Shown here piece after piece: positions 17,393 to 26,494 of a stretch of 64,000 nucleotides of DNA (positions within the stretch are counted from its first letter, which is position 1; every line of letters begins with the position of its first letter). This stretch comes from Paenibacillus rigui. Its GTDB lineage: Bacteria; Bacillota; Bacilli; Paenibacillales; NBRC-103111. A model generated the notes under the pieces. It ran no database searches. It had not been told where the DNA came from and saw nothing but the letters and a program-made list of their open reading frames with translations. Both the position numbers and the translations under genes were made by a program. Where the stretch lies: the NCBI RefSeq assembly GCF_002234615.1, contig NZ_NMQW01000003.1, forward strand, positions 1 through 64,000. The letters are read 5' to 3'.

Positions 17393-18013
17393 CTAAGCTT
17401 GCCAGCGTTTCTTCAGCCACAACCGGTATACGAGGTAGACGATGCCCAGGAATAGAGCATACACCCCGATCGAAAGCAGGAGGCGGTCCGTGCCGGCAAA
17501 CAGCTGGCTCCCGATAAAAGCAAACAGGAGCATGGCGGGAATTTTACCCAAGGCGGACGCCACGGCGAAAGTAACTACCGGGATCGAGGTCAACGCCGGG
17601 TATACATTGACAACGGCTTGAGGGATAACCGGGATGAGCCGGGCGAACAAAATCGTAAGAAACGGATTTTTCTCGATGGCTGCTCGGAGCCGTTCCAGCT
17701 GCTTGTATTTGGACAAGTAGGCTCTGCCCTGCTGCTGAAGCAAATACCTGGCCAGCAAAAAGGCGATCACCGAGGCGACGGAAGCCGCGGACCAGCTGAT
17801 AAAGGCTCCCATCAAGGGGCCGTACTTGAAGCCGAACAGTCCGATAATGATTTTATACGGCAGCACCGGTACGAGGATAAAGCCTAAGGCTGCCGCGAAA
17901 ACCAAGGCGAGCGGGGCTTCCCCGTACTGGATCCAATGCAGTATTTCATCCTTGTACAGGTACAAAAAAACGATCATGAGGAGATAGACTCCGGCTGCAA
18001 TCCATTTATTCAT
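17393..18013 (-). CDS. TVP38/TMEM64 (DedA-like, VTT-domain) membrane protein
   Basis: Inner-membrane protein of 206 residues with about five hydrophobic segments. The VTT/SNARE-associated domain is recognisable by FGFKYGPLMGAFISWSAAS (about residues 62-80), the RLIPVIPQAVVN signature (about 122-133) and the G-K-IP motif after it. Such proteins are thought to move or scramble lipids. AAGGAGAAC nine bases before the ATG supports the start. It is transcribed alone: a terminator lies before it and a convergent gene after it. Confidence 0.88.
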   Translation of the reverse strand: MNKWIAAGVYLLMIVFLYLYKDEILHWIQYGEAPLALVFAAALGFILVPVLPYKIIIGLFGFKYGPLMGAFISWSAASVASVIAFLLARYLLQQQGRAYLSKYKQLERLRAAIEKNPFLTILFARLIPVIPQAVVNVYPALTSIPVVTFAVASALGKIPAMLLFAFIGSQLFAGTDRLLLSIGVYALFLGIVYLVYRLWLKKRWQA

Positions 18014-18064
18014 TTCCGTTCTCCTTCGGCATGCTTGTCCTTCCAGTGTACTCTTTTTCGATAA

Positions 18065-18122
18065 AAAAAGCTCGTTTCTCCCCCCATTTAGGCAAGAGCC
18101 ATGCGGGGGGAGAAATGAGCTT
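18065..18122 (-). terminator. Rho-independent terminator of the acetyltransferase gene
   Basis: A long inverted repeat (AAGCTC, one mismatch, then a TTTCTCCCCCC arm) spans 18069-18085 and 18105-18122. On the minus strand it is followed by a T7 run, just downstream of the acetyltransferase stop. Confidence 0.8.
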
Positions 18123-18138
18123 TATTCATTTTCAAGGG

Positions 18139-19272
18139 CTAAATAAAATGAAGCCCGTTCAAGTAAGGCAGCGGAATCGGCAGCAGCCCGGGAACGGTCT
18201 GGCTGTGCGGCGATTCCGGATCGAAGAGCAGGGAGATCAGCTCGCCTGGGGCCAGGCTGACCGGCGTGCTGCCCGGAAGCGCGAGCTCATACGAGCCGTC
18301 CTCCAGGGCGGCTATTGCGGGCTGGGGAGCGCCGCTCGCCGCCCAGTATGGGGCGGCCTGCTCGGCCAGGCGCGCTGCGTTCACGAGGTAGACGGTGCCT
18401 CCGTTGCCCGAGCTCTCCGCAGGGACCTCGGCTGCCCGCAGGAGCTGAGCGAGCTCGCGATCCTGCCAACCGACGGCAACCTCCAGCCGCGGGAGGCTGA
18501 ACCGCTCCACCGCGTCGCCGAGCAGCGCGGCGACGGCTTCCGGCGCGCCGGCCCATTCGATGGCCTGCGCGGGCGACTTGCCGGGATAGCGGCCGGGTGC
18601 CGCAATCACGGCAAAAGCATCAACGCCGCCTGGCTCCTGCGCGGCGACGAGCGTTTGATGCGCCAGCTTCGCGCAGCTGGCGTAGGCTTCCGCACCGAGC
18701 AGGCTGAGCAGCTCGGTGAGGCTTTGCGCGTACGCGACGCTGCGCGCGGACGCGGCTTCCTGCACGGCGAAGGCATCCGCCGGCGTGTAAGGGCGAAGCC
18801 GCCGCTCGGCTGCAGCGGCGTTCCGGGCGGCGCCTGCCAAGCGTGCGGCGCCGGCGGCATCGAGCGCGAACCGCTCGGAGCGGCCGAACGGGTAGCAGTG
18901 CACCCGTGTGTACAGCGAGCGGTCGCCCGAGATGAACAGCAGCGAGGCGCCGGCTTCCTCCGCGTGCTGCTTGCACAGATCGAGCAGGCGGCCGGCGAGG
19001 CCTTGGCCGCGGTAATCCGGATGGGTGCAGACGGCGCCCATCGAGAACACCTTCAGCCGGGCCGGGCCGACCTGCAGGATGAACGGCACCAGCCCCATAA
19101 AGGACACGAGGCGGTCTTCGACGAAGGCGCCGTACGAATGGCTCTGCCCCGGGGAGAAGATGGCGGGGAACGCCGTCCCCATAGACGATTGTTCCTCATC
19201 GCGGAAGATCGAATCGGCCAAAGCCGCCGCTTGCTTTAACTCGTGAGTATGTACTAAACGCAGGGTGACCAT
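18139..19272 (-). CDS. GNAT family N-acetyltransferase
   Basis: Acetyl-CoA-dependent acetyltransferase, 377 residues, long for a GNAT protein. The N-terminal GNAT domain includes the motif A region AVCTHPDYRGQGLAGRLL (about residues 80-97). The C-terminal 220 residues are Ala-rich with predicted alpha/beta content, resembling the two-domain Eis-like layout. AAAGGAGGCG nine bases upstream supports the ATG. Its codon use is more GC-rich than that of neighbours. It is divergent from the histidine kinase gene. The acceptor substrate is unknown. Confidence 0.85.
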   Translation of the reverse strand: MVTLRLVHTHELKQAAALADSIFRDEEQSSMGTAFPAIFSPGQSHSYGAFVEDRLVSFMGLVPFILQVGPARLKVFSMGAVCTHPDYRGQGLAGRLLDLCKQHAEEAGASLLFISGDRSLYTRVHCYPFGRSERFALDAAGAARLAGAARNAAAAERRLRPYTPADAFAVQEAASARSVAYAQSLTELLSLLGAEAYASCAKLAHQTLVAAQEPGGVDAFAVIAAPGRYPGKSPAQAIEWAGAPEAVAALLGDAVERFSLPRLEVAVGWQDRELAQLLRAAEVPAESSGNGGTVYLVNAARLAEQAAPYWAASGAPQPAIAALEDGSYELALPGSTPVSLAPGELISLLFDPESPHSQTVPGLLPIPLPYLNGLHFI

Positions 19273-19531
19273 GCAACAAACGCCTCCTTTGAATTAAGCG
19301 AAATCAACCACAAACCTAGATGAATCGGATCATTTCAAGAAACAGGGGAAAGCGATGATGCGCCTCGCAGTCAGGCTTCTTTTCCTGAGTACCTGCTTAC
19401 AGGCGACTATGACAAGATACTAACACACCCTTTTGCAATGTTAAACCCAAAAACAAAAAAGTGTGCTAGTATACAATCATTGCGGGTCTTTTGTACGAAA
19501 GGACATGAAAAAGCGGGGAAGAGGAACGAGG

Positions 19532-21298
19532 ATGAGACGTTGGTTTGGCAAATCTTTAAAGCGGAAGCTGTCTTTGCTGCTGCTGGTGGCTATCGTGCTG
19601 CCGCTCCTGCTGACCGGGATGGTTTCGTATCAAATTGCGTCAGCCATTACCGGAGATAAGGCCAAGCAGTCGGGCATGAACACGCTTAGACAGATCGCAG
19701 GCAAGCTGGAATTCATTGTGCAGGACGTGGAGAATATGTCGATCTTTCTCATCGGACAGCGGGACATCCAGGCTTATCTGGACAGTGAGCAGGACGATGC
19801 CGTCCGCTATACGATGAACGTCGGTTTTTTGACGAATCTCGCTTTTTCCAAAAAATATATATCCAACATCAATATTACGCTGGCCAGCGGGAGGCCTCCT
19901 CTGAACACGACGACCGTGCTTCGCTCCGGTCTGCCCGACGTGCTGAAGCAGCATGAGCAGGAATACCGCGGCAGCATCAAATGGTGGTCCCCGGTGTATG
20001 AGAACCGGACGACGGAGGGGGTCAAAACCGTTTTTTCTCTGGTCAGGCCTGTTCGCAATTATAATAATTTTGCGGAGCTCGGCACCTTGTCGGTCAGCAT
20101 CGACGAAGAAGAGATCGCCCGTTATTTGGCGGAGTCGGGGTGGGAGGAGAGCGGCTTTGTGCTCCTGCTGGATCAGAACAATCATGTGTTGACCAGTGTG
20201 GACCCGAAGTGGCTGAACCGTCCGGTCACCGACATGATTCCGAATATGCCGTCGATGGGGGAAGAGAGCGGCGTATTGAACGAAGGCGAGGGCAAGGAGC
20301 AGCGCACCATTTTGTACTATACGCTCCCCGATCGGGGCTGGAAGCTGGTAGGGGTGATTCCCACACAGATTTACAAAAAGCAAAACAGCTACGTGCTCAT
20401 GGTTACCGCTGTTGCGGTCGGGTTGGAGCTGCTGATAGCAAGCGCGCTGGTAGTCTATTTCGTGCAGTGGGTAACGCGTCCGTTAACCCGGCTGACACAG
20501 AACATGAAGGATATGAACCCGGATGAGCCGATCCCGACCTTCGAGCTGAGAAGCACGGATGAGGTCGGCCTGCTGGTCCGGAGCTATAACAAGTTCAGCG
20601 ACCGGATTCAACGGCTGAAGGAGCAGGTGCAGCGAAACGAAGCCATGAAAAAGGAAGCGGATATTTTGGCGCTCCAGGCGCAAATCAATCCCCATTTTTT
20701 ATACAATACGTTGTCCTCGATTCACTGGACCGCCCTGATGAACAAGGATCCGGAAACAGCGGAAATGGTCGGGGCGCTCAGCGACTTTTTGCGGTTCAGT
20801 CTGAACAAGGGAGAGGAATTTTGCCCGGTGCAGCAGGAGGTGACGCACGCGCAAAATTATGCATACATTCAAGCGATTCGTTTTGAGGGTCAATTTCAGA
20901 TCGAGTTTTTTATCGATCCGGCCCTGCTGCCGCTTCCGATGCTGAAGCTTCTGCTCCAGCCTCTGATTGAGAACAGCCTGATTCACGGAATCCAGAAAAA
21001 GGCGGAGCCCGGCAGCATCTACGTCCATGGCGAGCTAATAGGCACGCAGATGAGGCTCATTGTTGAAGATACCGGATTGGGTATGGAGCCGGCCAAGCTG
21101 AGTGAGATCCGCAGGCAGCTTTTTGCAGCGGGGGAAGGCGAGCCGGTACAGCCTTCCATCAGCTATGGATTGCGTAATGTGCATCAGCGGCTGCTGCTGC
21201 ATTACGGACCCGATGCGGGCCTGGTTATTGAGAGTGAGCCGGGTAAGGGAACGAAGGTTTCCTTTACGATTCCTGTGCTCGAGACGGATGGACAATGA
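19532..21298 (+). CDS. YesM-like sensor histidine kinase
   Basis: Membrane sensor kinase of about 588 residues. TM1 is at about 9-29, an extracellular sensor (dCache-like) at 30-285, TM2 at 285-310 and a HAMP linker to about 365. The PF06580-type phosphoacceptor motif QINPHFLYN is near 384, and an HATPase domain has the N-box IENSLIHG (about 476) and DTGLGM (about 512). The frame is open from 19463, but GAGGAA before 19527 fits the ATG at 19532. It pairs with the YesN-like regulator just downstream and presumably senses a sugar or its loaded binding protein. Confidence 0.92.
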   Translation: MRRWFGKSLKRKLSLLLLVAIVLPLLLTGMVSYQIASAITGDKAKQSGMNTLRQIAGKLEFIVQDVENMSIFLIGQRDIQAYLDSEQDDAVRYTMNVGFLTNLAFSKKYISNINITLASGRPPLNTTTVLRSGLPDVLKQHEQEYRGSIKWWSPVYENRTTEGVKTVFSLVRPVRNYNNFAELGTLSVSIDEEEIARYLAESGWEESGFVLLLDQNNHVLTSVDPKWLNRPVTDMIPNMPSMGEESGVLNEGEGKEQRTILYYTLPDRGWKLVGVIPTQIYKKQNSYVLMVTAVAVGLELLIASALVVYFVQWVTRPLTRLTQNMKDMNPDEPIPTFELRSTDEVGLLVRSYNKFSDRIQRLKEQVQRNEAMKKEADILALQAQINPHFLYNTLSSIHWTALMNKDPETAEMVGALSDFLRFSLNKGEEFCPVQQEVTHAQNYAYIQAIRFEGQFQIEFFIDPALLPLPMLKLLLQPLIENSLIHGIQKKAEPGSIYVHGELIGTQMRLIVEDTGLGMEPAKLSEIRRQLFAAGEGEPVQPSISYGLRNVHQRLLLHYGPDAGLVIESEPGKGTKVSFTIPVLETDGQ

Positions 21299-21356
21299 GC
21301 GCAGTGGGCAGGAAATTCAACAGCTTGCTAAACATGCAGTAAACGGAGGAGCCTAC

Positions 21357-22934
21357 ATGAGAGTATTGATTGTTGACGATGAAGCGGTCATTCGCCGAGG
21401 GTTAAGCACCGTCATAGATTGGAGGGAGCTGGGGATGGAGCTGCTGAAGCCAGCCTCGTCGGCCGAGGAGGCGCTGTCGCGGATCCCGCAGGAGAAGCCT
21501 CATGTTCTGCTGACGGACATTCGCATGGGCGGCATGGACGGGATTGAGCTGGCCCGTCAAGTAAAGGAGCTGCTGCCCGATACGGAAATTGTCATATTGA
21601 CAGGATATGACGACTTTGCCTATGCCCAGGCAGCCCTGCGCGAAGGGGTTTCGGACTATTTGCTCAAAACGAGCCGTCCTGAGGAAATCATCAAAGCGGC
21701 GGTGAAGGCCAAGCAGCGAATCTGGAAAAAATGGGAGTCCTTGAAGCAGGAAAGCATGCAGACGGCCGCCCTCCGCAACCAGCTGCTGGAGCGCTTGCTC
21801 GCACAGGGCCTGGGCCATGATTCGGAAGAGGAGCAGGTACGCAGCTGGTTTGTTCAGAACGGTGTGCAGCCGGATTCACGGGAGGACATATCTTCTCATG
21901 AGCCATCCTCCATGCAGGTTATGGTGCTATCTGCCTTCGGCTGGGGGGAGGGACCGTTCGCCGGCTTGCTTCTTGGGGCTGCGGAGAACATGCTGTTCGA
22001 GCTGCTTCCCTGCGTGACGATGCTGAAGCAGGACCGGATTATGCTGGTGCTGCGCTTCGAGCCCGGCTTGACGGACCGATCCGCGTTGAAGTCCGTGCTG
22101 GTGCGGGTGAGCCAGACGTTGAAATGCCAGCTGTTCGCTGCGCTCGGCAGTGCGGTATCCGATTACACCGGCTTGCGGCAGGCTTTTCGCGAAGCGGAGC
22201 ATGTATTCTCCTTCCGCGGCTTGATGGGGAATACGGGGCTGTTCACGCTGGAGGATATACAGGCACGTAAGGGCGGGAGAACCTTCTGCTCGCAAAAGGA
22301 AGAAGGAGAGCTGGCAGCCATCCTGATGAGCAACAATGCAACGGAGCTGCGGCACTGGGTCAATCAAAAGGTGAGAGGGCAGCTGGAGGACCCTGCCGTG
22401 ACGCCGAAGACAGTACAGGCTTTTTTGCAGTCGATCGTTCATTCCGGCCATCGCTGGCTTGACCGCGGCTTATCCACCCAAGGCTTGGAGCAGCCGGAGC
22501 AGACTCCGCATCCGGTCTACACCTACGAACCGGAGGGGCATCCGGAGGAGGATGTGTTTCGCTTGCTCTCCTCGTTGATGACAGCCTTTCACCAATCCAT
22601 TGCCGACACCCGGTTTTCTTATATTCACAAATCGATCGTCTATATCCGTGAAAATTTGGATCAAAATTTAACGCTCCAGCAGGTTGCAAGATTCGTTCAC
22701 TTGAATCCGAATCATTTCAGCGAAGTGTTTAAGCGGGAAACGGGCCTGAATTATATTGAATTCGTTACGCAGGAACGGATGCGGAAGGCGCAGGAAATTT
22801 TGCAGGGCTCCCAGACCAAAATTGGTGACGTAGCGAATCTGGTCGGCTATGAGGATATCAAATATTTCAGCCAGCAGTTCAAAAAGCATACCGGGCGGAC
22901 ACCGTCCGAGTTTCGCCAATCGTCAAAAGGCTGA
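21357..22934 (+). CDS. YesN-like response regulator with AraC DNA-binding domain
   Basis: Cytoplasmic response regulator, 525 residues. The N-terminal receiver domain has the acidic pair DD at 7-8, phosphoacceptor Asp 54 in LLTDIRMGGMDG, and the conserved Thr and Lys (ILTGYDDF, LLKT). A middle region of unknown role follows, then a C-terminal AraC-type double helix-turn-helix (about 425-520) ending in GRTPSEFR. GGAGGA (21345-21350) fits the ATG at 21357; an overlapping longer frame from 21102 has no ribosome site. It should activate the importer genes that follow. Confidence 0.93.
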   Translation: MRVLIVDDEAVIRRGLSTVIDWRELGMELLKPASSAEEALSRIPQEKPHVLLTDIRMGGMDGIELARQVKELLPDTEIVILTGYDDFAYAQAALREGVSDYLLKTSRPEEIIKAAVKAKQRIWKKWESLKQESMQTAALRNQLLERLLAQGLGHDSEEEQVRSWFVQNGVQPDSREDISSHEPSSMQVMVLSAFGWGEGPFAGLLLGAAENMLFELLPCVTMLKQDRIMLVLRFEPGLTDRSALKSVLVRVSQTLKCQLFAALGSAVSDYTGLRQAFREAEHVFSFRGLMGNTGLFTLEDIQARKGGRTFCSQKEEGELAAILMSNNATELRHWVNQKVRGQLEDPAVTPKTVQAFLQSIVHSGHRWLDRGLSTQGLEQPEQTPHPVYTYEPEGHPEEDVFRLLSSLMTAFHQSIADTRFSYIHKSIVYIRENLDQNLTLQQVARFVHLNPNHFSEVFKRETGLNYIEFVTQERMRKAQEILQGSQTKIGDVANLVGYEDIKYFSQQFKKHTGRTPSEFRQSSKG

Positions 22935-22968
22935 ATTATTTCCCCCCTCCCGCCGAAGTCTCTCCCTT

Positions 22969-22995
22969 TTGGCAACGCCGGCTGTCCCCTATACT
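22969..22995 (+). promoter_or_regulatory. Candidate promoter for the lipoprotein-permease operon
   Basis: TTGGCA (22969-22974) and TATACT (22990-22995) are 15 bases apart, a short spacing that suits an activator-dependent promoter controlled by the upstream AraC-type regulator. It lies about 35 bases before the TTG start at 23030. Confidence 0.35.
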
Positions 22996-23029
22996 TAGCC
23001 TATCGACACAAGACGAGGAGGCAGCTCAA

Positions 23030-24364
23030 TTGAACAAAGCGACAGGAATCGCACTAGCAGGCGCATTGTCCTTATCCCTACTTGCCGGATGCGGCGCACA
23101 GGGAGGTACGGACAGTAAAAAGGCAGGAGACAAGGGAGCTAAAGCCCCGGATAAAATCAAGCTATCGTTATGGCATAATTACACCGGTGACGACTTGCGG
23201 GCCAAAGCCATGAGAAGCATCATGGAGCAGTACAAGAAAGACCATCCCCAGGTTGAGCTCGACATTCAGGGGATTCCGCCCGACGGCTACCGCGCCCGTC
23301 TGAAAACCGTCGCTGCGGCCAACGAAATGCCCGATGTGTTCATTATGTGGCCTGGGGTTATGACCAAGGAATTCGCCGGAGGCGATCTGCTGCAGCCGCT
23401 GAATCCGTTGCTCGACAGCAAGCCCGACTGGAAGAACGGCTTTTTGTCCGGAACGTTCGACGATTACACAATCCAAGGGAAAACCTACGGCGTCCCCATG
23501 GGGCTGTCCCCGACCTCCCTTCTTTACTACAACAAAGCGTTGTTCGATAAATATGGCGTGAAGCCGCCGAAAACATGGGACGACCTGCTGAGTCTGGTCG
23601 ACACGTTCAAAAAGAACAACGTGACGCCGATCGCGCTCGGGAACAAAGCCGCTTGGCTGGCGCAATCGAGTATATTTAGCTCGCTGGCCGATCGCGTGAC
23701 CGGAACGGAATGGTTCCTGAAGGCGGCAGCCCAGGATGGCGCGAAGTTTACGGATCCGCAATTCGTCCAGGCATTGGGCTACTTGCAGCAATTGGGCAAA
23801 GCCGGAGCGTTCCAGGAGGGCTTCAACAGCATCGATAATACGCAGATGGAGCAAATGTTTGCTCAAGGCAAAGCGGCGATGATGATTGATGGCGGTTGGG
23901 CGCTGACGAATCTTGCGGCCAACTCGACCAAGGAAGCGTTGGACAACTTCAGCGTCACCGTGCTGCCGTCCATTCCGAACGGCAAAGGCGATCCGAATTC
24001 GTTGTCCGGTGTCGTAGGCTCAGGACCGGGGCTGAGCAAGAAGGTGGAAGGTGCGCGGAAAGAGGCGGCCTATGAGCTAATCTACGCTCTGACAAGCCCG
24101 GAGGCCCAGAAGGTGACGCTGGAAAGCAATCAGCTCGTCAGCTACAAGGTGGAGCTGGATAAGAGCAAGGTGTCCTCCTTGTTCGCCCAGGTGTACAACA
24201 TGCTCGGTACCGTTAAGCGCACGCCGGTTTATGACGGCTCGCTAAGCTCTGCAGCAAGCGAAGTGCTCAACAATGGTCTCCAAGAGCTGCTGATGGGAGG
24301 CAAGCCTGAAGATATTGCCAAAAAAATTCAGGATGCCCAGGCTAAATCCGTGGGCGCGAAATAA
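23030..24364 (+). CDS. Extracellular sugar-binding lipoprotein (family 1)
   Basis: Lipid-anchored receptor of a CUT1 importer, 444 residues. The TTG start is set by GAGGAGG at 23015-23021. The signal peptide ends in LLAGC (Cys 21). The mature protein has the family 1 pattern, including KTWDDLLSLVDTFKKNNVTPI near residue 180 and a GKAAMMIDGGWAL motif near 285. It is controlled by the adjacent kinase/regulator pair and is followed by a terminator-like hairpin, which fits the higher expression usually seen for binding proteins. Confidence 0.93.
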   Translation: MNKATGIALAGALSLSLLAGCGAQGGTDSKKAGDKGAKAPDKIKLSLWHNYTGDDLRAKAMRSIMEQYKKDHPQVELDIQGIPPDGYRARLKTVAAANEMPDVFIMWPGVMTKEFAGGDLLQPLNPLLDSKPDWKNGFLSGTFDDYTIQGKTYGVPMGLSPTSLLYYNKALFDKYGVKPPKTWDDLLSLVDTFKKNNVTPIALGNKAAWLAQSSIFSSLADRVTGTEWFLKAAAQDGAKFTDPQFVQALGYLQQLGKAGAFQEGFNSIDNTQMEQMFAQGKAAMMIDGGWALTNLAANSTKEALDNFSVTVLPSIPNGKGDPNSLSGVVGSGPGLSKKVEGARKEAAYELIYALTSPEAQKVTLESNQLVSYKVELDKSKVSSLFAQVYNMLGTVKRTPVYDGSLSSAASEVLNNGLQELLMGGKPEDIAKKIQDAQAKSVGAK

Positions 24365-24390
24365 GGATAATTGTTTTCATAATTCATTAC

Positions 24391-24426
24391 GGCTCCGGTT
24401 GTCCTTTATGCGGCCGGAGCCTTTTC
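24391..24426 (+). terminator. Intra-operon terminator between lipoprotein and permease genes
   Basis: GGCTCCGG (24391-24398) pairs perfectly with CCGGAGCC (24414-24421), followed by TTTT. It would give a separate abundant lipoprotein mRNA with partial read-through to the permeases. Confidence 0.75.
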
Positions 24427-24487
24427 TGCATGCTTAATATCCTGCTTTCGGAGCGGATTAATGGGCTTTTTGAAAGGAGATGGTTTG

Positions 24488-24589
24488 ATGAAAGCCGGCG
24501 GAGCAGCATGCCTCCTTTCATCAAGCCACCAGCAGCCTTTCAATTTCTTACGATACGCCCCGAAAGCTCCCTCAGGAGGAACCTTATGA
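24488..24589 (+). CDS. Possible 33-codon leader ORF coupled to the permease
   Basis: A small frame begins at ATG 24488, seven bases after AAAGGAGA (24473-24480), and ends at TGA 24587-24589. Its stop overlaps the permease start as ATGA. The peptide begins MKAGGAACLLSSS and has no recognised motif. A 10-base inverted repeat, TTGATGAAAG (24485-24494) with CTTTCATCAA (24515-24524), encloses its start codon and could occlude it in the mRNA. The arrangement suggests a leader peptide controlling permease translation. Expression is inferred. Confidence 0.45.
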   Translation: MKAGGAACLLSSSHQQPFNFLRYAPKAPSGGTL

Positions 24590-25461
24590 CAACAGCGGCA
24601 CGCGCTCGAGGATTTATTATAGTCGGCTTGCTGCCGACCTTGGTTTTGTATCTCTTTTTCGTCATCATCCCTATCTTCTGGTCGGCTTATTATGGCTTTT
24701 TTGACTGGAAGGGCATTGGCGCTTCCAAATATGTCGGCCTCGACAATTATGTAGAGGTCGTTCAAGATCCGATATTTTGGCGGTCTTTCAAGAATAACAT
24801 GCTGATCGTCGCCGCATCCGTATTCGGCCAAGTGCCGATCGCTCTTGTACTTTCGCTGCTGCTGATGCGCAGCACACTTTTTCAACGGATCATTCGCGCT
24901 TCGGTGTTTATGCCGATGGTGCTGTCCTCTGTGGTGGTCGGAATTATATGGAGCTATATTTATCACCCGCAGATCGGCATTTTGAACTTTATATTCGACA
25001 ATATCGGATTATCCTCCTGGAAAAAAGCTTGGCTCTCCGACCCCAAAGTATCGATGTATGCGCTGATGGTGCCTATCATATGGAATTATATCGGCCCCTA
25101 TCTGATCATGTTCATTGCCGCATTACAAAATATTTCCCCGGAAATTGACGACGCGTCGCAAATCGACGGAGTCGGTCCCGTCCGCAAGCTGTTCTGGATT
25201 ACGCTGCCGATGATTTGGGATACGATCAAAGTCGCGGTGGTGCTGTGCATCTCCGGAAGCTTGAAGTCCTTCGATCTGATTTATGTGATGACCGGAGGCG
25301 GTCCGGCGCATTCCACCGAGCTGCTGGCCTCGTATATGTACAATAATACGTTCAATGTATTCCGTTACGGATATGGCAGCGCCGTGTCTACCGCAATCAT
25401 TATTCTCAGCATGCTTCTTATTGTAGCGAGCCAGTATGTCATGAAGCGGGATACCCGGTAA
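24586..25461 (+). CDS. ABC sugar permease, UgpA/MalF-like
   Basis: First membrane subunit of the importer, 291 residues with six hydrophobic segments and a coupling loop near residue 187. That loop begins with Asp rather than Glu (DDASQIDGVGPVRKLFWITLP). AGGAGGA (24574-24580) fits the ATG at 24586; the frame stays open upstream to 24430 without an equal start. A short upstream frame ends in the ATGA overlap at this start. Confidence 0.92.
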   Translation: MTTAARARGFIIVGLLPTLVLYLFFVIIPIFWSAYYGFFDWKGIGASKYVGLDNYVEVVQDPIFWRSFKNNMLIVAASVFGQVPIALVLSLLLMRSTLFQRIIRASVFMPMVLSSVVVGIIWSYIYHPQIGILNFIFDNIGLSSWKKAWLSDPKVSMYALMVPIIWNYIGPYLIMFIAALQNISPEIDDASQIDGVGPVRKLFWITLPMIWDTIKVAVVLCISGSLKSFDLIYVMTGGGPAHSTELLASYMYNNTFNVFRYGYGSAVSTAIIILSMLLIVASQYVMKRDTR

Positions 25462-25515
25462 GTTCGGCAGCTCCTGTGCAATGACGTCCAATTTTAACAA
25501 AGGGAGGGAATCTTG

Positions 25516-26388
25516 ATGGAACAGGCTTCTACGATGAATATGGGTACTTACTTGCGCGGCAAGAAAGGAAAAATATGGACCAGAGGCATGATAAACACGC
25601 TGCTTGCCATATATGCAATCGTCACCTTGTATCCGTTGTTCTGGTTATTTATGAGCTCTTTCAAAACAAACGAGGAATTTTTCAACAGTCCATTCTCCCT
25701 GCCTCAAGGGCTCCAATGGGACAATTTCGTACGCGCCTGGGAAGTGGCCGGCATGGGCATTTCACTGGTCAATTCAACGATCGTTACGGTGATTTCCCTT
25801 GCGCTTACTCTCGTATTGGGGGCTTTATCCGCTTACGTTTTGGCCCGGTTTGAATTCAGGCTGCGAACCGCGACAATGGGACTTCTGCTGCTTGGCATGC
25901 TGATTCCGATCCACAGTACACTTGTGCCTTTATTTATTATAATGAAAAAAATCGGCCTGCTGGACACGTACTGGGCGCTGATTCTGCCTTACACGGCTTT
26001 CGAGCTGCCGCTTGCGATATTCGTGGCTGCTGCCTATTTGACTTCTATTCCGAAAGAAATCGAGGAAGCGGCCTTGATCGACGGGACGGGATATTGGGGC
26101 ATTTTCCTGCGGATGATGCTGCCGTTGAGCATCCCCGCGTTATCCACCGTAGCCATTCTAGCTTTTTTGCGTTATTGGAACGATTTCGCCTTTGCGCTTG
26201 TTTTTATCAGCAAGCCTGCGTTGAAAACATTACCGCTCAGCCTATCCGTCTTCGCTACCGGCTATGCGACGGACTACAAGCTGACGATGGCCGCATTGTC
26301 CATTGCCGTGCTGCCTACGATCCTAGTGTTCCTTGTGTTTCAGGAACAAATCATGAAAGGGATGACCGCAGGGGCGGTGAAAGGATAG
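25516..26388 (+). CDS. ABC sugar permease, UgpE/MalG-like
   Basis: Second membrane subunit, 290 residues with six hydrophobic segments and a coupling loop near residue 182 (EEAALIDGTGYWGIFLRMMLP). The tail FQEQIMKGMTAGAVKG is typical of the family. AGGGAGGGAA (25501-25510) fits the ATG at 25516; a TTG one codon earlier is less likely. It is the last gene of the operon, followed by a terminator. No ATPase gene accompanies it. Confidence 0.92.
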   Translation: MEQASTMNMGTYLRGKKGKIWTRGMINTLLAIYAIVTLYPLFWLFMSSFKTNEEFFNSPFSLPQGLQWDNFVRAWEVAGMGISLVNSTIVTVISLALTLVLGALSAYVLARFEFRLRTATMGLLLLGMLIPIHSTLVPLFIIMKKIGLLDTYWALILPYTAFELPLAIFVAAAYLTSIPKEIEEAALIDGTGYWGIFLRMMLPLSIPALSTVAILAFLRYWNDFAFALVFISKPALKTLPLSLSVFATGYATDYKLTMAALSIAVLPTILVFLVFQEQIMKGMTAGAVKG

Positions 26389-26400
26389 CTTTGATGCGGC

Positions 26401-26433
26401 AAGGTCTCCCGAATGAGGGGACCTTATTTTTTT
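26401..26433 (+). terminator. Rho-independent terminator of the importer operon
   Basis: AAGGTC-T-CCC (26401-26410) pairs with GGGG-ACCTT (26417-26425), followed by A and seven Ts. Confidence 0.8.
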
Positions 26434-26494
26434 GTTGCTTCATTTAAGCTACAATAGAAGAGAATCATATCGAATGAGATGGGAGATGCAGCAG

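Noticed and set aside
18031-19239. 402-codon plus-strand frame over the acetyltransferase
   Set aside because: Arg/Gly/Ala-rich shadow of a GC-rich minus-strand gene with a clear GNAT motif and ribosome site.
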